Assembly: GCF_001039355.2 (NCBI RefSeq)
Contig: NW_019775950.1
Span: forward strand, 1-64,000
DNA length: 64,000 bases
Direction: 5' to 3'
DNA from: Lingula anatina
Lineage: Eukaryota > Brachiopoda > Lingulata > Lingulida > Lingulidae
Part shown: positions 36,301-47,555 of the stretch, piece by piece
How positions within the stretch are numbered: the first letter of the stretch is position 1
Layout of the letters: the number at the start of each line of letters is the position of its first letter
Program-made: the position numbers and the translations under genes
The notes under the pieces: model-generated
The model's input: only the letters and a program-made list of their open reading frames with translations
Told to the model about the DNA's origin: nothing
Database searches by the model: none

Positions 36301-37601
36301 GTGAAACATATGAAATGAGAAATGTAAAATGTATAAAATGTGTAACAGCAGAAAAGCAAACATGACAGCCTTCATGTTGCATCAATTCAGCAATTAATAT
36401 TTTCAATTCATAACTCGTTTGATTTTAATCTGATCAACTTCACAGTCAGCTTATAACAAAAAATCTTACAACATAATATAGGACATCCCTCCCCATTTGC
36501 AGCATTATTTACAAACTATACAAACCTGCTGGACCATTGGCCACTGTGGCAGACACTAAACTCCATCTGGTGGAAGATGCCATGCCAATGGGATTTGCTT
36601 GAAACCAGTCATGTCCTAAAAAAAATTAATGAAAGAAGTTATAAAAGTGAGTTTATTTCTATGACGAACCCAATTTGAAATAAAATTGTACATATAGCAA
36701 TTACAAAAAAATAAATAAATAAATAAATAAATAAGTAAATAAAATCAAAACTTAGGATTTAAAACTAAAAGAGATGATATGAAACTACAACCTATTCAGC
36801 TTTACAAGCTTTATCTGTCTTGCCATTTTTGATTCTGAATGATAAATTATTTAAAAACTTGCAATGACCTATAATATTTCCTCGACACACTTGTAGCGCA
36901 GCCTTGTTCTCCGGACCAACAAACAATCCCATCTCTCCAGCTGCAACACAGCCTCCCTGGTGGCCCAGGATTGCACTTGTCACCTTGCTCAGGTTCTGGG
37001 GGTCCAAAACTTCCGCAATGTTTTTAAATGTATCCATGGCTGTTGGATCCTGGACTAGATATTCACTAAACATGACCTTCAATATGAACGTAACGAAATG
37101 AAAAAATTAAAAAAAAAAACAAGATAATTGTATCATAAGTCTCTATTGAAATAAATTTACAATTTCAGTTTAATAATTTAATTATCTCATTTTTTCAAAT
37201 CTGGAATATTAATAATTCTTTTGGTGCTTTCATCCACACAAAACACCAGATTAGTTGGGATGAAATGCAGACCACCTGACATTTTCCATCTATGCTGTTT
37301 AAGATTCAATGCCCACCTGCCACCATGTTCCTTCTCCTTCTGGCTTCTGTGGAGACACTCCAGAACAAAACCATATTTTTCCACTTGTATCCATAAGCCA
37401 GCCTCTATCCTGGTCCGCCAGAGAAATGCTGGTCACACTTAAGCTCAAGGCACTGTCAAAAGACAGAAATGTACAACACATAACATTCTCAGCACACATA
37501 TTTTCTGTGCTGCATATGATATTTATAGTCATCTGCATCAGACTGTACTACACATCATATTTTTGAATTTATTCTTGAGTTATATGTTCTATATGTGTGG
37601 A

Positions 37602-37699
<98 letters not shown>

Positions 37700-40600
37700 A
37701 TTTTTCTTTTGGCCTTATAAAATCAACTTCAAAGAACACTTTCTTTACAGACTTGGACAGCACAAAATGCAGACATCAATGGCTAAAAATATTTCGTTAT
37801 ACAAAATTTCACCTTTCTACCAGCTTCCATCCACTCCCTGTGGAGGCATTAGGTTTAATACCAGTTCGGACCACCAGATGGTGATTCTCATCAATAGCCC
37901 AGACAACTCCCTTGTAGCATTGAATATCAATAAGTTTCATATTTGGTGTTACAGAAAAGGACTTGAAACAAGGTCGGTCTTTTGTGAGACTTTTCTGCAT
38001 CATGACATCTCCACTGTTCTTTATATACCTGCAAACCAAAACAAAAAGCCATTGCTGTCACTCACAGATGTCTAAAATAAATACATAATATGATACAAGT
38101 ATCTTTGTGCATATCAATTCTTTTTAATTACTTCAAAGTAAAATACTTCAAGATAAATGGGAATCACTTTTAAAAAGTAGCCACTGCACTGAAAATATAG
38201 TACAGAACAAACAGCTGATCATCAAACTAGTTTCCTGTATCACAATCCAGAGGGCCACACCTCAGTACCCTTGCTGTCTGTACATTTTAACTCTTATTTA
38301 CTATTAATAAGTACCATCAACTGGTCTGTAGAACACTACTACTTGCATGTTTTGTGAATGAATATACTAAATAAAGAGCCAAATTACCAAGCTGAAGTAT
38401 CATCCACTGATATGCGAGTTACATCTCTGAGGGCCTCCACCCACTTCTGCCCACCTGGGTTTTTAGTTGATATTTTAGTTCCAGCAAAGACAACACCATT
38501 GAACAGCCTCCACACTATAAGACCATTGGGAGACACAGCCAGCTGATTTGCCTTCACATCCAGTTGCTTCCATGGCAGGCCATGCTCATTGATAGGAGCC
38601 CAAAAGATGCGATCACTTCTGTCCACATACCACACATGCTTGGAGGAAACGGTCAAATCCTGGAGGTTTCCCTGAAGCGTGCATTCTGTCCAACTCTCAG
38701 AGACATTTGACCAGACCATGTCTAACATCTGTCCCTCAAATGATTCCTGGCTGGACAGGCTTGATTCTGGAGGTTTTGCAGCTGCAGAGGCCCCGACCTG
38801 AAGACCACTAGCTTGGCAACTTGCTTCTTTTTCAGGGGAATCTTCTGCATACCCCTTGTATAAGTCATCCATGGAGGCATCTGAAGTTTTATATATTGGT
38901 GGTCCTCTGCCTCCCTCAGTTTCCATAAGGAAACTACTGTATATGTCTTCAGAAGGCGTCTCTGGAGATGTTACTTGAGCAGCTTTGGGTTTAAATGGTG
39001 TATTTGTATCCTCAAGGCTGCCTTTGGTGCTGGTTTCACTTTTGTTTTGGCTTGGCTGTGTGATATGAAATTCAGTCTTTATCTCCCTATTGAATTCAAG
39101 AGTTTCTGTTGTCTTACTGGAATATGCACTGGAACCTTCCAGTTTTGTTTCTCTTTTCTCATCTTTCGGTGCACTTTGGTCTGATCTTTGTAAATTTTGT
39201 TTCTCCAATACTAAATCATTCAACTTGTGACAGGCCAACTCCCCACCTGACATGACAGCTACATCAGGAATGAGTGATGAAGTAAATGTAGCCTTGTTTG
39301 TGTGATCTTGATTGTCTGATGCCTCCCCTTTATCCTTGAGCTTTGTTGGTGGATTCTCTGGTTGTTTCTCACCCTTCAGGGTTGGTTTGAATTCAGGAGA
39401 CAATTTGTCTGTGTTTGATGTAATACCTGCCATAACACATGGAATTTAAATGTGTCAAAATTAGTTTCATTAAAATTCAAAATTAGACTTATTAATTACC
39501 AGGTAGGTGAGATGTTCCGGCACTGATGATAAGCGCTTTACATAGTTCAATTGCTGCAGCTGTTTTTTCCAGTCAGGTATTATCTTAATTTTAAAAACAG
39601 TGATAAACTGGAAAAAGCTCTTTAACATTTTCTAAACCAAAACAAGGCAGCAAAGCTGTTAAATGTACAGACACAAAGCAGATAAATTTATGCTAGTGCA
39701 CTATACAGTTTTTGTCAATTTTGATACAATATTAAATAGTGTTTAACAGCTTAACCACCACCAATTTTTAATCACATGTTACAGGTAACACTCAGAAAAC
39801 ATTTATTTTATATAAAAAGCACAGGGCTTCAGTTCCATGGGATTTCAGTCACATATTGAAAATGCCAATATTTAAAAAATGAAAAGTTTACAAAAAAAAA
39901 AAAAAAAAAACTGCAGAGTTTTGCACACTGTGTCTGTACATTAAAAGAAATAAAAAACTATCTAAGACAAATAAAGCTAGCCTGAGACCAATCACATATC
40001 TGACAACAAAAATGTGCATACCACCTGCTTCACTTCTAGAGCCATGCAAGTCAGAAGTAATGTCCGGTTTCACTGCCTTTGCCATCATCTCTGGTCTGAC
40101 TATGTTCTTTATATCTTGTAACAAATTTGGGTCTGGAGGTGGTTGATGATCCTGCACTACTTGTGGCGCTTGTTGACTTCCCTTGTCCTTACTAACTGAA
40201 GCTGAACTGCTAGAATCAGCACTTAAACTGTTCAAATCCTGGTTATCTTTACTGGCCTTCTGCGTTTTCTTTTTTGGTTTCTTTTTCATCTTTGGTTGGA
40301 ATACTATGTCATCAAACTTCTCTCCTCCAATTTTAGAGTACCTGTCCAATGGTGTCTGTTGTGTTGGAGCTTTATCCTTAGTTGCTTTAAACACACTGTT
40401 ACCTGTACCCATTTTAGATCCAAGACTTTCACTTTTCATGGTGCTGAAATCTGAGCCCATCTCAGCAGTCAAATCAATCTTCAGTACCTCAGAGGAGTCC
40501 AGCTTGACAACAGGTGGCAGTTCTGAAGTAGAGGATACAATCTCCCTCACATCCACACCTACTTCTGGAATGGGGCGTTTCACAGCCTGGGGGGCCATCA

Positions 40601-43600
40601 AGTTAGTTTTCAGAGAGTCTGAAGCACCCAAATTATCAGACAGAGTCAGAGGTTTAAATTTAACATCAGCATTGTCTGTAACCTGAATAGTGCCAGCTCC
40701 ACTTTTATTGAACCCAAATGGGGACTTTCTCTTAGATCGTACATCTTCCACTGTTGTGGGTTTTTCTTCCTTGTGTTTTATCTTTCCAAATAACATATGT
40801 AGTGGAGATGGTGAACTTTTCTTCCGTTCTGTAGCATTTGCTGCTAGAGAAGCACCATAGACTGGAGATGGTGGGGGTGTAAATTCCAATTGTGATAACA
40901 TTGTGTCCTCTGAAAATCAAAGACTCAATTTACAAAACAAATTGAATATACTTTTAAGTAATAAGTAATTTAATCGTAGCAATTATTATCTTACAATATA
41001 AGTACAGATACAACATGCACTATTCAGCTTGAATGCACAGCAAATGAATATAAATCTTAAATATATAAACTAAGTGTGCATTCAGATAGACACATCATAA
41101 TAGCTGGGTCAGTCCAACTCTGCAGGAGCTTGTTCTAAGTGCAGTCGATTCAACAGCTAGTTATAATTACTTACCCCCTAGCTGCTCGAGGAGGCTTGTC
41201 ACTGACTGCACTTAGCGAGAATCCCCTGCAGAATTTGACTGACAGGACTAATATGATGTGTCTGACTCTATCTGAATGGGATCTAATTCAAAGAAATGAA
41301 ACAAATGATATTTCAAAGGCCTCACCTTTGTAAAAATCCAAGACTGATAATCTTGTGTGCTCTGAAAAACAAGAAAAGAAAGATTATATTCCTAGCAGTG
41401 TGACAATAGATCAGGTAACCAGCCCATCCAGGTCATTTTCCTAGTAGAAGATTTTAGGTTGAGACCACAACAGTTGCTAATCAGAGTTATTCACATTTAT
41501 CATTCTTATTTTACTGGATGACTAATAAGATTCACTCATCATCATATACATGTGACACACTTCTTTGCAATTGCTAATTGCAATGCATTTTACAGAAAAG
41601 AAAATAATGAGCAAATTAAATAAGTGGTAAACAAATTCCATTTAACAAATACACACCTTTGGGAATATTCATTTCCTCAGGTTTTTGAGCAATTCTAATC
41701 ACATTTCTGTCTGAGCCCATACGCAACACAAAAATCTCATCATCACAAGTAACAATGCTTTTCAGGACTCCCACTCTATTGCTGACAGCAACCACTGTGT
41801 TCACCTCAGGGTCCAAGACATACATTGAGCTCTCATTCCAAGTCATTATGTGCTTCTTGTCATACACAACCACAGGCCCAAACTGTCTGTCTGAGGGACT
41901 GACAACAGTCTTGATTGGAGACAGGGTGTCTAACAATTCTATGGAAGGACAGCTAGAATTATTGAGTATATCTTTCAGAATAAATGTGGCTTTGACCTCC
42001 CCATCAAGACCTGCTTTCCACAGCCTCAGTCCAGGTCTAGCAGCATAGAGATAAGAGTCCTTCTGTCCAAGACCAGCAACAAAACAGGCTCCAAAGTTAC
42101 CAAGGCTGAAATATTATGATCATATGCATAAATCATATATTCCTATACTTATACAACAGATTGGCAAATTTTGCTTGGCATTCTCCAGTCAGTTTTAAGA
42201 AAATAAAGCTGGATTTCTATTTCAGATTGTATTTCTTTCCACTGAGGAAAAATGTTACATACAGTATGAAATGAACTGGCTTGAACCATACGCATTATTT
42301 TCTGACCTGAATGAATGCTTTAAGACATAAAACTTTGTAACATTTTAAATTTTATGCATGAATATCAAAATTAATTTATACATGCTACAAAGATTTTTTT
42401 ATATGTATATGACAAAATTGGATTGAGATACTTCAAAATCACTGCAGAATTATTTTAAAGGGATAATAACTCTTCGTATGAGATCTATATTTCACAATAA
42501 AAACATTGTGAATAACTTATAGAAAAATAATATATTCTGTTTTACCACAAAAACGGCAGTTATAGCGATTATTATGATATCTGAGCTTGTCTTTAGACCA
42601 CGTGACCTCCATTGATGGCTATACTCTGTTAAAATCTCTTAAGAGATGGATTCATTAACCATTGGTAAGTATGGGAAAATTGTTGTTTACTCCAGGCAAA
42701 TTCATTTTTTGGCCGAAACAAAGAGTTATTATCCCTTTAATCATTACAACACTAATTGGTTGATTTTTTTATGCCTGTAAGTTCTTACCATTTCCTGTCC
42801 TTTTGTCCAACTTGAGACACAGAATTGTTGTTTTCCGTGTGACATAAAATTGTTCTCATTCTACTTGATACCAACAGGGTTTTGTGAGCATAGTCCAGCT
42901 GAACAATTTTGTGGCTCTCTTTTAAAATAATATCTGATGCACACTGTCCCTAAAAATGCAATAAGACTATACTATTGTTAATTGTCATTAAAAAAGGCTT
43001 TACCACATGCTTCATCAAATGAGTTTAAAATTGACTTTCCACGAATGTAACATATTGTCAATGATGAAAAAAATTTTTGGTTCTATACCCTCTTTAAATT
43101 TAAAGCTAATACACACTAAACACAAACATACACCTCTCACTTTACCTTTTCAATATCAACTTTTGTGCAAACAATGTTTCCTTGTTCATCTCCACTGTAA
43201 AGTTTCATTCCATTTGTACTCCATTCAAGGCAAGTCACGCGACTCTTGTGCAAACCAGGTATTGTGAATTTCAATAGCTATAAAATGAAATTGCAAGCAA
43301 GTCATCAATTATTGTCTTTTTTTCAAACAAACTATTGAGATATTACACCATCAAGTATAACTCAGACATATTTTCAATTTACAGTGGTTAAAGGAAATGA
43401 AATGCCCTTGACATTTTTGGCAATCCATCATTGATTGATGAAAAAAAAGCTATTTGGTTTAAAGCAGAAAATATACTTGGCTGACCTCAGTATGTCATAC
43501 CTGTTTGTTTCTGCCAGGTAGAATGGAAGGCAAGATGAAGACACACAGTAATCCAGAGTGGGTTCCCAGGGCAATCTGGAACTCCAGGCCCTCCTGCATC

Positions 43601-46424
43601 TTCACACAGCTCATTACTTCACTTTTTGACTTATATAAAAAAGAAACAACACTTATTAAAGAAGTATAAAGTGGTTGATATACAGCTAAAACCTGAATAG
43701 CAAAGAAATAATTACAAAATACACACGTTACATTATGAAGAAATTGAAAACCAAGCATTTCAGTTATGCCTGAATATAAAGCTGTATATTTTGAATGAAG
43801 CTTTCTACATTTATTATGATATATCCAGTGAGACCAATGGGGCATAGTTATACTGCTTAAGATTATCTAGTGATTGTGATACAAAAATGAAAGACATCTG
43901 CTTATGCAAAGTAGACAGTCACTTGGGAAAGTAAAATGCTTACATCACATGTTAGCCTTTGTAATGACTGTTTCTCTCTGTTATAAAGAAACAGAATTCC
44001 CAGATTTGATCCCAAAGCAATGAAACTCTTTGAAGCATCTAGGCATGTTAAATCAATAGGATACACCTTTAGACCCCGTTGTGCTTTGCTGGGAATCATA
44101 TTCAACATGTGATTGAGAGGTTCAAACTCTTTCAAGACTGGGACTGAGCTGGTGGTTGTTTCTTGAGAGTCCCCCAATTCAGGGTCAGCTGATGATGCCC
44201 CCATGTTCCCTGAACTCTGAGGCACCACTTCATCCACCTCATCTGTTTCTGTGGAATATAACAAACATGCACATTGATTTGTTATGAATCATGATGATAC
44301 TGTCAATGTTGGATATTAACTAATCATTTGCCTCATTGCAATCTTTCTAATTTGTTTGTGCTATAAGAAAGACAGGAACATATCTGCTTTTTTTTTAAAT
44401 TAACTGAGATGCTAGAGTCAGAGGGCAGTCAGTGCGGCAGTGTGAAATTATGATATACACAGATCCTAGTCTAGGTAATTCAATGCAGCTTCATTTATCA
44501 TGATGATAATGATGATTGATGTCATGTCACTGTTAACTTGTGCTGTGTATTTGTAACTCTTTATCTTATGATAAGCCGTCTGATGGCATCAGGACAATTA
44601 CCCCAGGCAACCCCCTGTCCAATGAAAATTCCTCCCTGCCCCCCCCCACCCCCCGCAATGCAATTATAATATTGAGAATGAACAAGATGATATAAATTAT
44701 GACATGAAGATATTTTTTTTTATAACTTGGTAGAAGAATAATCTTACTCTTCTATGTATAAGATTTATTAACCATGACTTTTTAAGCCAAGTGAGATTTA
44801 GAGAATACATACATTATATAGACAAACTTTTGATAAACTGATGTTTTCTACTAACCCCTCCCACACACACATGCATGCACAAACAAATACATGTACATTG
44901 ATCGTTGCCTGCCTTTAATCATCGTGTAACTCTTGTAAACTTTAAGGATATCATCACCCCTTGCCCAAAACACCTTACTGCCTTATATATATTCTCTTGG
45001 GTAATAGATAAATCTTCAGTGTTCAGTGACTAAATTAATAAACATTTACATATATCATCAGATCGACTCATCTTACGGGTGACATCATAATTGTGATTTT
45101 GGGGTAAAAGCTGAAAAATCGTATTCTCAAATTTCTCTTTTACCTGAGCAAACACGTTCACCATTTCAAAGCTGATTTAATGACACCATTAAGTACTCCA
45201 AAACCCTCCCAGCAATTTTTCTTCAAAGTTTAGTTCAATTTTTCATTAATAATAAAGCAAAACAATGCCTTTGTTTAATGAAAAACGGTAATTAGGGACT
45301 CGTTACTCCATAACACAGTCATTTAAACCAAAATGACGGCTCAGGATAGTAGCCTATACACTCATGGTCAACTTTGCCAATTTTCGTGATAAAATCTTAT
45401 TCAGGGATAAAGTTTTGCCCCTTACTGATTGCTATCTCACCTCAAAACACAAAGGTGTTAAACTGACAATTAAAACTTTGAGTTGCCTATGTTCATACAT
45501 TGCAATGAGAAAAATAAATGCTGATATTTTACATCTTCATGGTTTTTTATTGTTTATATAAATAACCTAGCAATATATTTTATATCAACCTATTTTCTTG
45601 CAAATGACCAATTCCTGTGTTTACCTATGTTCAGAGTTGTTTTCTTTTGTGTTTTGCGCTGTGTCGCACAATATTGCACATTTTAATATTATCGAGTGCA
45701 CATAACTGTAAAATAGATAATATATTAAAAATGAGCAATATAGTACATGAAATAGAAATCCTGACACAAGAAAAAAGGAATGATATAAAAGCGGTTGATA
45801 TTAACGGGTGATAAAAAAAGTGATCGCTAGATAATTAATTTGTTTAATGTTGGGTTGTCATGTTTGCCACTATACCCTAGGGCAGACGTCCTGACATATT
45901 TGCCAATTTGTAAAGTTGGACATCATTATTATAATTGTTGATGTCCAATTTGTAAAGTTGGACATCAACAATTATAATAATGAACTGGTAACATCATTTG
46001 CTTTTATATTACCCTACTTTCTTGCGAATGACAATTTCTCGTGATAATGCACTTTAAGCGTTATGCACTTTTAATTTATTGTGCTGTATATAAGGATATA
46101 TATATTGGGCATTTTAGTATGACCTATGGAAAAAGAGCTATGCAGCTGCGTGTAGGGAGCCCTCAAACATTTTTCTTTCCATTTTTACAATGATCGTGCT
46201 GAAAAAATAACTACTTATTAACTATTCTACAGAATAGCATAATATCAATGCATTGCATAATACATGCATTTATATTATAGAGACTCGAGCTTTGGAAATT
46301 GGGATTGATTCACAGTTTCACTTCCTGATTAATGGTAGCGTTATTGTTTGGTGGTGTTATTTGGTAAATTAACTTGAATTCCATGCAATTAATACTAACC
46401 TTCTACAGCCGACGATTCTGACAT
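29688..46424 (-). CDS. TECPR2: TECPR2, tectonin beta-propeller repeat-containing protein 2
   Basis: Eighteen coding exons, ignoring the redundant contig: 46424-46400, 44248-43944, 43629-43501, 43277-43146, 42949-42789, 42105-41657, 41361-41326, 40909-40025, 39426-38388, 38028-37813, 37452-37317, 37076-36869, 36615-36526, 36253-36026, 35595-35399, 35040-34950, then 32784-32635 and 32427-32270 (or copies 30201-30052 and 29845-29688). Phases agree throughout: 1,544 residues versus about 1,411 in human. The N-terminus is a WD-type propeller (GSNLGILFLYNR, SILPGRNKQ, NGMKLYSGDEQGNIV, ARPGLRLWKA); a Ser/Lys-rich disordered centre follows; the rest is tectonin repeats (GTWWQ, VWAIDNKKCVYVRAAV, GDYWKKIPG). 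It ends DGDWELL, a W-x-x-L LIR-like motif, as in human. It acts in autophagy and at ER exit sites. Confidence 0.93.
30323..30323. other. Single N, contig join inside TECPR2
   Basis: Left-contig sequence equal to 31556-32903 stops two bases before this N. What follows (30324-31555) is unrelated to what precedes it, so the join is artificial. Confidence 0.85.
30324..31555. other. Unmatched tail of the redundant middle contig
   Basis: This 1.2 kb belongs to the middle contig and does not match the left contig's sequence downstream of the TECPR2 3' end (<28969). It may be the alternative allele beyond a structural difference, or a misassembly. It contains T runs and, at about 31463-31543, a cluster of GTCCGAC/GTCGGAC-like motifs. 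A 77-codon frame at 31063-31296 has no recognisable domain. Confidence 0.5.
31556..32903. repeat. Assembly-duplicated 3' part of TECPR2, copy B (middle contig)
   Basis: Second copy of the last two TECPR2 exons (32784-32635 and 32427-32270), with intact splice sites and the same stop. A T/G difference in the last exon is silent. Copy A's donor reads GTACC and this one GTAACC. Confidence 0.9.
32905..34773. repeat. Assembly duplicate of TECPR2 exons 13-16, middle-contig copy
   Basis: Near-identical to 34775-36644 (one A-tract length change and at least one substitution). It contains repeat copies of four tectonin exons at 34744-34655, 34382-34155, 33724-33528 and 33169-33079. Confidence 0.95.
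34774..34774. other. Single N, contig join inside TECPR2
   Basis: The middle contig ends before it and the right contig begins after it with sequence already present at 32905. Confidence 0.9.
34775..36644. repeat. Assembly duplicate of TECPR2 exons 13-16, right-contig copy
   Basis: Same sequence as 32905-34773; here contiguous with the upstream TECPR2 exons, so it is used for the gene model. Confidence 0.95.
36707..36740. repeat. (AAAT)n microsatellite
   Basis: Tetranucleotide run in a TECPR2 intron. Confidence 0.85.
37603..37696. repeat. (TA)n microsatellite, about 94 bp
   Basis: Pure TA run in the TECPR2 intron between exons 10 and 11. It gives spurious Tyr-Ile open frames on both strands and can extrude as a cruciform. 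Confidence 0.98.
39640..39857. repeat. Dispersed repeat, copy 2
   Basis: Aligns with 27080-27337 at both ends and in the middle; lies in the TECPR2 intron between exons 8 and 9, in the same orientation as copy 1. Confidence 0.55.
41078..41278. repeat. Long imperfect inverted repeat (foldback element)
   Basis: The left half (CATTCAGATAGACACATCAT, then CTGCAGGAGC and CTAAGTGCAGTC) and the reverse complement of the right half (CATTCAGATAGAGTCAGACA, then CTGCAGGGGA and CTAAGTGCAGTC) match over nearly their whole length, meeting at AGCTAG blocks in the centre. It lies in the 416-bp TECPR2 intron next to the microexon. Likely a foldback MITE. Confidence 0.75.
42455..42740. mobile_element. TTAA-flanked MITE, copy 2 (AGGGATAA family)
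   Basis: TTAA at 42455-42458 and 42737-42740, with inverted ends AGGGATAATAACT and GAGTTATTATCCCT. It is homologous to 22448-22806 but shorter by an internal deletion. Located in the TECPR2 intron between exons 5 and 6. Confidence 0.8.
45923..45983. repeat. Perfect 24-bp inverted repeat with 13-base loop
   Basis: Arms at 45923-45946 and 45960-45983 are exact reverse complements (TCATTATTATAATTG at the outer left edge). The loop and inner arm (CCAATTTGTAAAGTTGGACA) repeat the sequence just before the left arm, so the hairpin looks made by an inverted template switch. It lies in TECPR2 intron 1. Confidence 0.75.
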
Positions 46425-46725
46425 GTTATTGGTGTATTAAGCAACCACTTCCTCCATTAATCTTCATAAACTTGAATCGAATAAACAAGCATAAATTTTG
46501 ACGTTAGTTGACTTCCAGTTGCAATGTTTGCATTGTGGGATAGATAAGCATATGACCTTGACTTGAAAAGGGAAAACAGTTGTATCCATGCTACACTTTG
46601 GCGTAGACATAGACTGTCTCGACTTTTCCTAAACTTGCGTTTAGAACTCGTATTGGGATATCCTTGAAAGTCAAGCCGTACTTCATAGGTACCATAATAA
46701 CCAGGGAATCGGGCTGTTTATAGCT
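46425..46725. promoter_or_regulatory. Head-to-head promoter region of TECPR2 (-) and DHRS7 (+)
   Basis: The TECPR2 start codon is at 46424 on the minus strand. A plus-strand donor (TAGCT|GTAAGTAT at 46726) fits an untranslated DHRS7 first exon whose partner acceptor is CTCAG ending at 47535. No TATA box is evident, as expected for housekeeping bidirectional promoters. Start sites are inferred. Confidence 0.5.
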
Positions 46726-47555
46726 GTAAGTATAATTTTTCTGCTACAAATGTCATGTTTTATAAAAATACCTCTTGAACGATAAATTATTTGAAGTCCT
46801 CATTGGGTCACTCTTCAGATTCCTCGGATTTTGATTTATCTGCATTGATCTATAACAAAACAATTTATTTCATGTTAGTTTTCAAACAGTCACAACACTG
46901 TCATAACAAGCTGATATCCCGTACAGAAAATAAATAATTTAAATGAATGAACTGAATTACTGAGTATATCAAACCAAATTAAAACATAGGTAATTATATT
47001 AAAACAAAGCATGTAATAAAAATTGAAATTAAAATTTAAAATAATAAAATATAACATGCGTACAAATTTTGATTAGTTCACCGACGTAAGATAAAGTATT
47101 ATTTTCAATTTTAATTATGTTTAACAGGGTCAGTTGCAGATTTGTTGGCCTGATCAGTTGTTAATTAATTATTTTTCCCACTTTATCAAACCAATACCCA
47201 ATACATGGAGAAAAATAGGTGCAAAAATAAACTTTAATTTCCTAAAAATAAGGATTGTCATACTAAGTTGTTGTTTAACAACTTACATAAATCAATTTTA
47301 TCAGGCCTTACTGATATTTGGTATGGGACCAGTATTAAAGTGACTGGTTGTTGATGAAAAAGTTCAGGTTTAAATTACGTAGTGATTGGATTAAATCAGT
47401 GAATTCTTTCTTGCAGTTTTAACTCTGTGGGACTAAATGGTATAGACAAAAAAATTGGATCAATTATTATTTATATAGCATCTTTTAGCTCTTATCAAAG
47501 TAAAATATTCTGACCAAGTTGTGTTTGTTTCTCAGGCAGAGAGGACTCAAATATT

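Noticed and set aside
32905-36644. Genuine tandem duplication of tectonin exons
   Set aside because: Near-perfect identity including introns, Ns at the joints, and exact abutment of the outer contigs point to an assembly artefact.
37187-37384. Possible extra TECPR2 exon between 37317 and 37076
   Set aside because: It would need an intron of about 41 bases with no pyrimidine tract, and direct joining of 37317 to 37076 already keeps the phase and matches the human order.
37569-37884. Open frames of repeated Tyr-Ile on both strands
   Set aside because: They are translations of the (TA)n microsatellite, not genes.
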